Source: Neomesorhizobium albiziae (GTDB taxonomy: Bacteria; Pseudomonadota; Alphaproteobacteria; Rhizobiales; Rhizobiaceae). Taken from it: a stretch of DNA of 64,000 bases. The notes under the pieces were generated by a model, which saw only the letters and a program-made list of their open reading frames with translations, was not told the origin of the DNA and did not search any database. Positions within the stretch are counted from its first letter, which is position 1; each line of letters opens with the position of its first letter. The position numbers and the translations under genes are program-made. The stretch lies in NCBI RefSeq assembly GCF_900114255.1, contig NZ_FOSL01000007.1:124001-188000 (forward strand). The letters run 5' to 3'. Shown here piece by piece: positions 44,206 to 52,172 of this stretch.

Positions 44206-45366
44206 TCACGATCCGCCGGTTTCGGGGCCTTGCGGCGCCTCGCTGCCGGCGATGCGGACATCGCTGCCCTCGCGCACGCTCTGCACGCCCTCGGTCACCA
44301 CGATGTCGCCGCTGGTGATCGGTGCGTCCACCAGCACGTCTTCGGTGTTGCGCTGGACGATGCGCACGGGAACGCGCTTGGCCTTGCCGTCTTCGACCGC
44401 CCAGATGAAGGCGCCGTCGGCGCCCCACTGGATCGCCAGCGGGCTGACGGCGGGGTAGGTGTCGCCGGGAAACCGCATTGTCACCTGAAACGACATGCCG
44501 GCGCGCAGCGAATCGGCTGGATTGGCGATCTTCGCCTGCACCCAGAGCGTGCGGCTCTTGGCGTCGATGCGGTTGTCGACCGCCGAAATCGAGCCGGTGA
44601 AGGCTTCGTTCGGGTTGGCCAGCGAGCGTGCCTGCAACTCCGTGCCGATCTTGACCGCCGAAGCGAAACGTTCGGGCGCCCAGAAATCGACAAGGATCGA
44701 GGAACGGTCGTCGATGGTGGCGACCGCCGACTGGCTGGTGACATAGTTGCCGGCCTCGATGGGCAGGATGCCGACGACCCCGGCGATCGGCGCGATGATC
44801 GAACGGCGTTCCAGCGCGACCTGCGCGTCGTGGATCGACAGGTCGGCGTTGCGCAGCGCAAGTTCCGCTTCTGTCAGCTGCACGGCTGTTGCGGTGGAGG
44901 ATGCCCGCAGCGCGCGGAAGCGCTCGACCTTGGCCGCGGCATCGTCGCGGGCAATCTTGGCGCGTTCCAGCGCGATTTCTTCCGTATCCGAATCGAGCCT
45001 GGCAAGAACCTGGCCTTTTTCGACGCGCGCGCCGGACTGCACCAGAAATTCCGTGAGGCGGCCTGATGTGTAGGGATTGACCGTAACGGTGGCGTTGGCG
45101 CGGCCGGTGCCGATCGCCTGCAGGCGGTCGTTGATCGTGGCGGAGCCGACCGGGGCGGTCACCACGATGGTGGGCTGGATGCCGCGGCCCTGGCCTTGCC
45201 GGGTGCTCTGCGTCGTGTTGCCGTCGGCCGCCGGCGTCGCCGCATAGGCCCAATCGATGCCCCAGCGGGCGAGAATTTCCTGAGCGCCCGGAAAGAACGA
45301 TGCCCATCCGACGAATGCGGCCAGCACAATGGCAATCGAAAGAGCGATCTGTTTCCAGGCAGACAT
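44206..45366 (-). CDS. RND efflux periplasmic adaptor (membrane fusion protein)
   Basis: 386 aa. The N-terminal membrane anchor is IALSIAIVLAAFVGWASFF. The lipoyl-like part VNPYTSGRLTEFLVQSGARV is followed by an alpha-hairpin with EIALERAKIARDDAAAKVER, then a second lipoyl half, IIAPIAGVVGILPIEAG. It bridges the inner-membrane pump to the outer membrane. It lies immediately before the pump gene in the operon. An inverted-repeat cluster 19-44 bases upstream of its start may be regulatory. Confidence 0.92.
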   Translation of the reverse strand: MSAWKQIALSIAIVLAAFVGWASFFPGAQEILARWGIDWAYAATPAADGNTTQSTRQGQGRGIQPTIVVTAPVGSATINDRLQAIGTGRANATVTVNPYTSGRLTEFLVQSGARVEKGQVLARLDSDTEEIALERAKIARDDAAAKVERFRALRASSTATAVQLTEAELALRNADLSIHDAQVALERRSIIAPIAGVVGILPIEAGNYVTSQSAVATIDDRSSILVDFWAPERFASAVKIGTELQARSLANPNEAFTGSISAVDNRIDAKSRTLWVQAKIANPADSLRAGMSFQVTMRFPGDTYPAVSPLAIQWGADGAFIWAVEDGKAKRVPVRIVQRNTEDVLVDAPITSGDIVVTEGVQSVREGSDVRIAGSEAPQGPETGGS

Positions 45367-45384
45367 TCAGTACTCCGGGTCAAA

Positions 45385-45410
45385 GAAACGTTTCGGTCCG
45401 GTTTGCGGAC
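45385..45410. promoter_or_regulatory. Candidate operator upstream of RND adaptor gene
   Basis: The palindrome GAAACGTTTC (45385-45394) and an adjoining inverted repeat GTCCG-gtttg-CGGAC (45396-45410) lie 19-44 bases upstream of the adaptor start. No TetR or MarR gene is adjacent. The only nearby regulator is the LysR gene upstream. Seen by eye. Confidence 0.35.
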
Positions 45411-45600
45411 GAGGCAAAACGCAAACCCGGTGTCAAGCACCGGCAGTCCCTATACGGCCTTTATGACAATTCTCCCGGCCGTGCGCACTTACTTTAACAT
45501 TAAATCTCCGTAACGTGATCAGCCCGCTTAAAGGGGGTGGCGGGCGGCCTGGTGGTCCGATCCAGCACCGCATGCCCATGGCAGCGAAATGACAAGCTTG

Positions 45601-46506
45601 TCAGCTACGCTGCTCCGTTGCGCTCGCCAACTCCTGCACGATCCAATCCGCAAAAGCCTTTGCCGGTCGGCTGAGGCGTCGGAAATCCGGCGCCACCAGC
45701 CAATAGGCCCCATCGGGCACTTCAATCTCGAAGGGGCGTACCAGGGTTCCAAGCCGAATATCCTCGCCGTCCAGGACAAGATCGCAAAGCGCGACACCGT
45801 GGCCGAGCTTCGCGGCGTGAATGGCTTGCGCCGCGACAGGATAAACGGGGCCCTTCTGCGACGCGAAGTCCGGCAGTCCGGCCGCCTGGAACCACGTTGC
45901 CCAGTATTTCCGGTCATACTCGTGCAGCAGCGTGTAGTGGCGCAGGTCCACGGGTGAGCCAAGCGGCGGACCGGATGCGAGCAAGCCCGGGGCGAGGACA
46001 GGTGTTGTCCGGCAGTCGAAGAGGTGCCGTGCCTCGGTCCGCCGCCAGGTTCGCGCTACCGCTCCAAAGCGAATTGCCAGTTCTGCCTCGTGGGTTCGGA
46101 ATTCCACCAGCCGCACGTCCGCCTCGACCGCTATATCGACGTCAGGGTGCTGCTCACGGAACCGGTGGAGGCGCGGAACCAGCCATCCGGCTGCAAATGA
46201 TGGTTCGACGCTGATCCGAAGCTCGGCCTGGGCCGGCTCGGCGATGATCTGCGATAGCCGCCGATCGAGATCGTCGAAGCTGGCGGTCAACGGTTCCAAG
46301 AGAAACCGGCCTGCTTCGGTCAGAACGACCCCCCGATGCAGGCGTTCGAACAGCGGCTTGCCGATGAAGGCTTCCAATTCGCGGATCTGCCTGCTGATCG
46401 CGGCCTGCGACACGAACAGTTCTTCCGCGGCGCGGCTGAAGCTCAGCAGGCGGCCAGCGACCTCAAAGCTTCGCATCGCCGTCAACGGCAGACGTCCGCG
46501 CTTCAT
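45601..46506 (-). CDS. LysR-family regulator (GcvA-like)
   Basis: 301 aa. The start MKRGRLPLTAMRSFEVAGRL and RAAEELFVSQAAISRQIREL are the winged helix of the GcvA/AmpR group, and the LHRGVVLTEAGRFLL hinge follows. The second domain holds the effector fold. ATG 46506 is preferred to ATG 46512 because it has aggg 8 bases upstream and leaves the T-N11-A motif at 46511-46525 outside the coding region. It precedes the RND genes on the same strand but is 235 bases away, and it is divergent from the small ORF and GST gene, which may be its target. Confidence 0.85.
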   Translation of the reverse strand: MKRGRLPLTAMRSFEVAGRLLSFSRAAEELFVSQAAISRQIRELEAFIGKPLFERLHRGVVLTEAGRFLLEPLTASFDDLDRRLSQIIAEPAQAELRISVEPSFAAGWLVPRLHRFREQHPDVDIAVEADVRLVEFRTHEAELAIRFGAVARTWRRTEARHLFDCRTTPVLAPGLLASGPPLGSPVDLRHYTLLHEYDRKYWATWFQAAGLPDFASQKGPVYPVAAQAIHAAKLGHGVALCDLVLDGEDIRLGTLVRPFEIEVPDGAYWLVAPDFRRLSRPAKAFADWIVQELASATEQRS

Positions 46507-46510
46507 GGAC

Positions 46511-46525
46511 ATAACCCTGCGTTAT
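46511..46525. promoter_or_regulatory. LysR T-N11-A box
   Basis: ATAAC-cctgc-GTTAT is a perfect 5-bp inverted repeat with a T-N11-A core, the classic LysR site, right at the start of the LysR gene at 45601. It suggests autoregulation and control of the divergent genes. Confidence 0.5.
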
Positions 46526-46598
46526 CCGAACTGGACGCTAAACTCGTTTGAAGCGCGTGACCAGTGGAGGCCTAATCTCTCCAGCAAGGAGACGAGCC

Positions 46599-46763
46599 AT
46601 GTCGGACTTCGAGGACATCTTCGCGGACGTAGTTCGCATCGTGACCTTTCAACCGCGCGAGGCCCGTATGCGCTATCGGCCCCCAGAGTGGGACGAGAGG
46701 TTGCAGGCGCCCGAAAGAAAGAACGCTCACGATCGACGCCGCACCGATCGTTCGCTGGACTAG
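46599..46763 (+). CDS. Possible small protein (54 aa)
   Basis: An ORF of 54 codons with aaggag 7-8 bases upstream of its ATG. It begins MSDFEDIFADVVRIV and ends in a run of charged residues. No family recognised. It is divergent from the LysR gene and 86 bases from the LysR box. The stretch from 46764 to 46925 after it shows no gene. It may be a real short gene or the eroded start of a longer one. Confidence 0.3.
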   Translation: MSDFEDIFADVVRIVTFQPREARMRYRPPEWDERLQAPERKNAHDRRRTDRSLD

Positions 46764-46925
46764 TCTGGAAGCACGACTGAAGGATTTCTGGTCCTTCGCC
46801 GGTAACGGCCGCGCGGAAGGCCGGATCGCGAAATCCCATGTCCAGAGAAAACGACGTAAGTTGTCGGGAGCAGCGCTGGTCGTTCGTCCTTCTGGATGAA
46901 AAGCGCAACAACCGGACACCTAGCC

Positions 46926-46997
46926 ATGAGAAAGTTCGTCGCAATCACGCACCTCATCCCAGGCAGCGTCATGCAATCACGCGGGGCCTTCCGATGA
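46926..46997 (+). CDS. Possible 23-codon upstream ORF overlapping the GST start
   Basis: The frame MRKFVAITHLIPGS... runs 23 codons and stops in TGA overlapping the GST ATG (ATGA at 46994-46997). Such an overlap could couple translation. No strong ribosome site is seen before it. It may be chance. Confidence 0.2.
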   Translation: MRKFVAITHLIPGSVMQSRGAFR

Positions 46998-47647
46998 CCC
47001 CCACCATCACAGCCTTCGAACGGTCGCCCGACCGCGGCAAGGGGCAGGCGCGCGACATGCGTGTTCGCTGGGCGCTCGAGGAAGTGGGCCAGCCTTACGA
47101 GGTTCGGCTTGTTTCGTTCCGCGAGATGAAGAAACCTGCGCATCGTGCGCTTCAACCTTTCGGACAGATTCCGACCTATGAAGAAGGCGATCTCGCGCTG
47201 TTCGAGTCGGGGGCGATCGTGTTCCACATCGCTGAGCGCCATGCGGGCCTGTTGCCAGACGATGCGAATGCCCGGGCGCGCGCCATCGCATGGATGTTTG
47301 CCGCGCTTAACACGGTGGAGCCGCCAATCGTCGAGCTCGAACAGGCGCCGTATGCGGAACGCGACAAGCCCTGGTACGAGGAGCGCCTGCCTATCCTCAA
47401 GGATCGCATCCGTGGCCGGCTGGACGAACTTTCCCGTCGGCTTGGCGATGCCGACTGGCTCGACGGCGCGTTCAGCGCCGGCGACCTGATGATGGTGATG
47501 GTGCTGCGCAGGCTCTACGGATCAAGGATACTGGAGGAGTATCCGAACCTCTCCGCCTATGTCGCGCGCGGCGAAGCGCGTCCGGCCTTCAAGCGTGCTT
47601 TCGATGCACAATTGGCGGTTTTCACCGGCGCATCGACCGGCCGGTGA
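46994..47647 (+). CDS. Glutathione S-transferase family protein
   Basis: 217 aa. The thioredoxin-like N-terminal domain starts near ITAFERSPDRGKGQARDMRV (an insertion-like lead), then PFGQIPTYEEGDLALFESGAI, the glutathione-binding stretch. A helical C-terminal domain has DWLDGAFSAGDLMMVMVLRR. ATG 46994 is chosen because it fits the family start. The CDS could otherwise begin upstream at 46838. It is distinct from the GST at 12309. It converges on the cyclase gene, 15 bases away. Confidence 0.8.
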   Translation: MTPTITAFERSPDRGKGQARDMRVRWALEEVGQPYEVRLVSFREMKKPAHRALQPFGQIPTYEEGDLALFESGAIVFHIAERHAGLLPDDANARARAIAWMFAALNTVEPPIVELEQAPYAERDKPWYEERLPILKDRIRGRLDELSRRLGDADWLDGAFSAGDLMMVMVLRRLYGSRILEEYPNLSAYVARGEARPAFKRAFDAQLAVFTGASTGR

Positions 47648-47662
47648 GAGCATTCTGGAAGC

Positions 47663-49897
47663 TTACTTGACGACCGAAAATTCGTACTGGGTCCAGCGGT
47701 GCACCGCCTTGTATTCGTCATGTTGACCCGGCGTCCTCATCGGATTGCGGAAGATCGCCCCGCAGCTTGTCAACTCGCCCGGGAAGGATTTGCACAGGAA
47801 GCTGCCTTGCACCCAAGCTGTTCCGGAGTGTTTCTCGCTTCCTAGGGTTTGATCGAGCGTGCCGTCCGCCGAAATTGTGCGCTGCATCGGCAAGAACTTG
47901 GGGAATACCATTTTTCCACGCGTTTCATGGCCGAAAAGGAGAGATCTAATTTCCTCCCCCGTGAGTCTGTCCTTCGGGTTCATGCCCGCATTTGCAAATG
48001 CAGGCAGATCCGGCACGCCTGCCTTGGTGAGGCCGGCCAGGAGGCGTTCGGTATCGGCCGTGTTCTTGAATACCATGAAGTCTTGAGGGATCAACTGGTT
48101 CGGCTCCTGGTCCTGTCTTTGTGCGAGAACCTTTTTGAACTTTTCCAGGGCTGAAGCTGCTTGCTCGGTGCGCCCCAAATGAGCATAAGCCGAGACAAGT
48201 ATCTGCAGAGCATAGAATTTCGCCCAAGGCTCGGGCGATTCAAAGTCCATGCTCTCGATGGTGCGAACCGCGTCGTCGAACTTTTCCTGGCCGAACTCCG
48301 CCAGCCCCGCCTGATAGCGCCGGTAGTTCACCCAGGAGTGCGGGTCGACGCGAGCAGCCGCATCGAGGTAGCTCAGCGCTTCCTTAGGCCTGCCGTTGAA
48401 ATTCAAGGCATTGGCGAGGGTGAGATAATTCCAGGGATCGCTGGGGTCGAGCGCCACTGATTTCAGAAGAACGGTGACAGCTTCGTCTGAGTTGTGCTCT
48501 CGGACCATCAACTCGGCGACGAGTTGGTAATAGCCCGTCGAAGGATGCCGCGACGCGGTATCGAGCGTTTCGTGGACCTTGCTGTAAGCCTCGTCTATCG
48601 AAAGTCCCATCACCACGGCCCGGGTGGTATCCGCGTCCCAGTAGGCCCAGGCCAGTTGGGCATGCGCCGCGCCGAAATCCGGATCGATCTTAACTGCGCG
48701 CTTGAGGTGTTCTACCGCCTGGGCAAACTCATCGGGCGTGTTCTCGCGATTGTAGATATCCAGCGCCTTCAGATAGGCATCATATGCTTCCGGATTGCTC
48801 GTGCCTCCGGCGCGGGCTGGCACCTCGCCGCTGAAGAGGCGAAGCTTGAGCGCCCCGGCAATACTGCCCACGACCTTGTCCTGCAGCGCGAACACATCCG
48901 TCCACTGGCCGTCGAAACGCTCGGCCCACAGGTGTCCGGACGTCGAGCCGTCGATCAGCTGCGCGTTGATGCGCATGTCGTCTCCGACCCGGCGGATCGA
49001 GCCTTCGAGCAGGTACCGCACGCCCAATGCCTTGGCAATTTCCTCCGGCTTCGTTGCCTTGTCCTTGTAGGCGAAGGCCGCGTTGCGGGAGACGACGAAA
49101 AGGCCGGGCACGCGCGCCAGCTCGGTCGTCAGATCCTCGGTAAAGCCGTTGGCGAGATACTCCTGTTCCGCGTCGTCGCTGAGATTGTCAAACGGCAGCA
49201 CAACGAGAGACGGCCGGACATCCACCGCCTCGCTGGCAGCAGGGGCGGCAGGTTGTGCAGGTCTCTCCCAAGGCTGCCACCATGCCGCGACAAGGCCGAG
49301 GGCCAGGACGAGGACAGCCGCCGCGACCGGAAAACGCCAGGCGCGCGGCTGGCGCGCCTTGGAGGTCAGGCGCTCCGCACGGGAATCAAGCACCACGCGA
49401 TAGGCCTGAACCGGTTCGGCGATGTTCTTGACCCTCTGCTCACCCATCGGCTCGAAGGCGAACGCCAGTTTCCTCTCCACCTCCTTGGCAACTTTTCCCG
49501 ACACGCAGATGCCGCCAGGTTCCGCCAGTTGCTGAAGCCTGGCGGCGATGTTGACTCCATCGCCATACCGGTCGTCGCCATCGACGATCACCTCGCCGAG
49601 GTTGATGCCGATCCGCACCAGGATCTGTTCTGCTTCGGAAAGCGAGGCGTTGCGTTCGGATAGGCCGCGCTGCAGCGACACTGCACATTCGACGCCATCG
49701 ACGACGCTGCCGAATTCGGCCAGCATCCCATCGCCCATGAGCTTGAAGATATGTCCGTGGTGGCGGGCAATTTCAGGTTCGAACAGTTCCCTGCGTCCGG
49801 CACGAAGACGCTCGAAGGTACCGGCCTCGTCGCGCTCCATCTGAGCCGAATAGCCCACTACATCTGCGGCTAGAATCGCGGAAAGCTTGCGGTCCAT
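47663..49897 (-). CDS. Class III adenylate cyclase with TolB/FlgO-like and TPR domains
   Basis: 744 aa in order: a class III nucleotide cyclase domain (about 5-165), with metal Asp12 in AADVVGYS and Asp56 in LMGDGMLAEF and the transition-state Asn116/Arg120 in YGDGVNIAAR; one membrane helix (about 190-208); a TolB-like/FlgO domain (about 225-355, LVVLPFDNLSDDAEQEYLANG); tetratricopeptide repeats (about 380-620); and a Cys-containing tail (LCKSFPGELTSCG). The cyclase is N-terminal and cytoplasmic, the rest probably periplasmic. It makes cAMP in response to an unknown signal. Start 49897 is the first Met of the domain; an upstream Met at 49963 is in frame. Confidence 0.85.
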   Translation of the reverse strand: MDRKLSAILAADVVGYSAQMERDEAGTFERLRAGRRELFEPEIARHHGHIFKLMGDGMLAEFGSVVDGVECAVSLQRGLSERNASLSEAEQILVRIGINLGEVIVDGDDRYGDGVNIAARLQQLAEPGGICVSGKVAKEVERKLAFAFEPMGEQRVKNIAEPVQAYRVVLDSRAERLTSKARQPRAWRFPVAAAVLVLALGLVAAWWQPWERPAQPAAPAASEAVDVRPSLVVLPFDNLSDDAEQEYLANGFTEDLTTELARVPGLFVVSRNAAFAYKDKATKPEEIAKALGVRYLLEGSIRRVGDDMRINAQLIDGSTSGHLWAERFDGQWTDVFALQDKVVGSIAGALKLRLFSGEVPARAGGTSNPEAYDAYLKALDIYNRENTPDEFAQAVEHLKRAVKIDPDFGAAHAQLAWAYWDADTTRAVVMGLSIDEAYSKVHETLDTASRHPSTGYYQLVAELMVREHNSDEAVTVLLKSVALDPSDPWNYLTLANALNFNGRPKEALSYLDAAARVDPHSWVNYRRYQAGLAEFGQEKFDDAVRTIESMDFESPEPWAKFYALQILVSAYAHLGRTEQAASALEKFKKVLAQRQDQEPNQLIPQDFMVFKNTADTERLLAGLTKAGVPDLPAFANAGMNPKDRLTGEEIRSLLFGHETRGKMVFPKFLPMQRTISADGTLDQTLGSEKHSGTAWVQGSFLCKSFPGELTSCGAIFRNPMRTPGQHDEYKAVHRWTQYEFSVVK

Positions 49898-50070
49898 TGT
49901 TGGCCTGGCCCCCAAGGGATCATAGTATTGCTTGTTCTGAAAAGAAACAGACCTCACCAGCACTAGTAAACCGCTTTCTTTCGTGCCGTTTTATTGACGG
50001 CTGATACGGCAACGTTTGACCAATGTCGTTATTCACTACATCGAGACATTCGAGCTTGCCTGCCGGTTCA
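49898..50070. other. Gene-free stretch upstream of cyclase
   Basis: No gene or RNA recognised. AT-richer than average. It probably holds the cyclase promoter, which I cannot place. Confidence 0.4.
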
Positions 50071-50236
50071 CCGCGCAACCTGGTCGAACGGTTCTTCAAC
50101 AATATCAAACAACAATATCAAACAATGTCGGCGGATCGCGACGCGCCGCGACGAGATCGCTGCCAATTACCTTGCCTTTGTCCAGCTCGCGTCGATACGA
50201 TCGTGGTTGCGCGTTAATAGGGCCATCAAGAAATGA
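50071..50236 (+). pseudogene. IS5-family transposase C-terminal remnant, frameshifted
   Basis: Two frames together read RNLVERFFNNIKQ and then CRRIATRRDEIAANYLAFVQ, followed by LASIRSWLRVN, the C-terminal end typical of IS5-type transposases. The frame break falls at a 13-bp tandem duplication CAACAATATCAAA (50097-50109 and 50110-50122). Removing one unit restores FFNNIKQCRRIATR in a single frame. No upstream catalytic part or inverted terminus is seen. The relic runs into the start of the agmatinase gene and supplies its upstream region. Confidence 0.75.
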
Positions 50237-51144
50237 CCGCCTCGCCTCCGTTTCTCGGCTTTCCCGATCGCCTCGCCGATGGCCGCGTGCCATGTGCGGT
50301 GATCTTCGGAGCCGGCCACGCCAGTACCTATCCCGGCCAGGACAGCACCGGCTATACCCTGGCCGCCGACGCGATCCGCGCCGCCAGCCAATTCGATGCC
50401 GGGCTCGTCGAGCACTGGGACTTCGATCTCGGCGGCCCGCTGTTCGACAGCAAGCCTGTATCCTGCATCGACGTCGGCGACATCCCGACCACCATGCATG
50501 ACAATGCAGGCAACCGGACCCGTATCGAGACGAAGACGCGCGAAATCCTGACATTGCCGGCCGTGCCGATCCTGCTCGGCGGCGACGATTCGGTGGTCAT
50601 TCCCTTCCTCGCTGGCTTTGCGGATCACGGGCCGGTCTGGATCCTGCAGATCGACGCTCATATCGACTGGCGCGACGAGGTGCATGGCGAACGCCACGGC
50701 TATTCGAGCCCGATGCGCCGGGCGAGCGAGATGGCGCATGTCGCCGGCATGGTGCAGGTCGGCCTGCGCAGCGTCGGCAGCGCGCGTCTCGCCGAAATCG
50801 AAGCGGCGCGGCACTACGGCAGCCGCTTCGTGACCGCCCGCGAGGTTCACTCTCAGGGCGTTGAAGCCGCTCTGCGGCATGTTCCGGAAGGCGCGCGGGT
50901 TGTAGTCACCCTCGATTGCGACGGAGTTGATCCCGGCATTATGCCGGGTGTGGCGGCGCGTACGCCCGGCGGCCTCACCTACACGCAGGTCATCGACCTG
51001 ATCGCAGGTGTCAGCAGGCGGGGCAGGATCGTCGGGTTCGACCTTGTCGAGCTCTTTCCCCCCGCCGACGTTGACGGCCTGTCGGCCCAGACCGCCGCGC
51101 GCCTTGTCGTCAATGTTATAGGCGCCATCGCCCGGCAGGTTTGA
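50233..51144 (+). CDS. Agmatinase/ureohydrolase-family protein with altered metal motif
   Basis: 303 aa, arginase/agmatinase fold (Mn2+ hydrolase of guanidino compounds to urea plus amine). Metal motifs: DAHID (141-145), and DCDGVDP (228-234) with Asp residues. The first motif, usually GGDHS, is GGDDS here (116-120), so the first metal-ligand His is Asp119. Candidate substrates are agmatine, guanidinobutyrate or guanidinopropionate. It is the first gene of the rightward unit ahead of an RpiR regulator, glutamylation-type and aldehyde dehydrogenase genes, which suggests a polyamine or guanidino-compound catabolic route. It starts inside the IS relic. Confidence 0.8.
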   Translation: MTASPPFLGFPDRLADGRVPCAVIFGAGHASTYPGQDSTGYTLAADAIRAASQFDAGLVEHWDFDLGGPLFDSKPVSCIDVGDIPTTMHDNAGNRTRIETKTREILTLPAVPILLGGDDSVVIPFLAGFADHGPVWILQIDAHIDWRDEVHGERHGYSSPMRRASEMAHVAGMVQVGLRSVGSARLAEIEAARHYGSRFVTAREVHSQGVEAALRHVPEGARVVVTLDCDGVDPGIMPGVAARTPGGLTYTQVIDLIAGVSRRGRIVGFDLVELFPPADVDGLSAQTAARLVVNVIGAIARQV

Positions 51145-51168
51145 AACCCCTGCTTCCTTCCCCTGCGA

Positions 51169-51993
51169 TTACCGCAGGTTCTCCATCTCCCTTATCCGCT
51201 TGGCGCTGTCGGTTTCGAGCTGCCGGGTGATTTCGCCGATCAGCGTCTCGGCTGCGACGAACAGCGCCGCGGACGAATCCCAGGCCGACGGCACGGCGGT
51301 GCGCCCGGCGATGACATGGCGGGCGAAACGGGCAATCGGCGACAGCCACTGGTCGGTGAAAAGCACGATCTGAACGCCGCGCGTGTTGGCCTTCTCGGCG
51401 AAACGGATCAAGCTCTCCTGATAGCGGCGAATGTCGAAAATGACGAGAACGTCGCGCTTGCCCATGTCGATCAGGCGGTCGCGCCAGTTGCTTTCCTGGC
51501 CGGTGAGATGAAACACGTTGGGCCTGATGATGGCGAGGTGGGCCGCCGTGTAGCGGGCGATCGGGTCGGTGAAGCGGCCACCCACCAGGAAGGTTTTGGC
51601 GCGCTGGTTGGAGAGCAGCGTCGCGATGTCCGCCAGTTGCTTGTCCGAAATGTGCCGGAAGGTTTCGCGGATGTTTTCGAGCGTCGCCTCGAGTGCGGGC
51701 GAGATGCCGCGGGGCAGCGGCGCAGGTGAAACCGTGCGCGAGGCGGGAGACTGCAGCTGGGCCGCGAGTTCGTCCTTCAGCACGGACTGGAACTCCGGAT
51801 AGTTCTGGAAGCCGAGACGGGCGACGAAGCGCAGGATGGTCGGCGAGCTGACACCGGCCTGCGCCGAGAAGTCGGCGACCGTCTTCAGCCCGACCAGCGG
51901 ATAGTTGGCGACCAGCGTCTGAGCGGCGCGCCGCTCGCCGGCCGGCATGCTGTCGATCCTGTCGGCGATCAGCTCGGCGATGTTGCTGCCCAT
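51169..51993 (-). CDS. RpiR-family transcriptional regulator
   Basis: 274 aa. The N-terminal HTH_6 region has ADFSAQAGVSSPTILRFVARLGFQ (about 41-64, recognition helix). The C-terminal SIS domain is seen in VFHLTGQESNWRDRLIDM and VLVIFDIRRYQESLIRFAE. Unlike the sugar-responsive members, its context is amine/guanidino catabolism, so the ligand may be a pathway intermediate (inference). ATG 51993 is chosen: a purine-rich ggggg stretch lies about 6 bases upstream. It converges on the agmatinase-family gene and is divergent from the N-formylglutamate amidohydrolase gene. Confidence 0.85.
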   Translation of the reverse strand: MGSNIAELIADRIDSMPAGERRAAQTLVANYPLVGLKTVADFSAQAGVSSPTILRFVARLGFQNYPEFQSVLKDELAAQLQSPASRTVSPAPLPRGISPALEATLENIRETFRHISDKQLADIATLLSNQRAKTFLVGGRFTDPIARYTAAHLAIIRPNVFHLTGQESNWRDRLIDMGKRDVLVIFDIRRYQESLIRFAEKANTRGVQIVLFTDQWLSPIARFARHVIAGRTAVPSAWDSSAALFVAAETLIGEITRQLETDSAKRIREMENLR

Positions 51994-52172
51994 TCCTGCC
52001 CCCTGTGCCGGAGGATGACGGCGCAGGCCGGTTTCCCCCTTGTTTTTCACCTACGCGCCGGCGTTGGCCGAAAACGCGTTTGACAAACGATAATAAGGTG
52101 TATGAAATCATCCGCAACGGCGCAAAGACAGAAAAGACGTAACATACGTTACAGCGCCATGGGGACAGTGGG

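Noticed and set aside
47663-49963. Longer cyclase start at 49963
   Set aside because: The first 22 residues lack conservation and the cyclase domain begins right at the Met encoded at 49897.
50097-50122. Tandem 13-bp repeat as a CRISPR-like or satellite array
   Set aside because: Only two adjacent copies with no spacer; it is explained as a duplication in a transposase relic.
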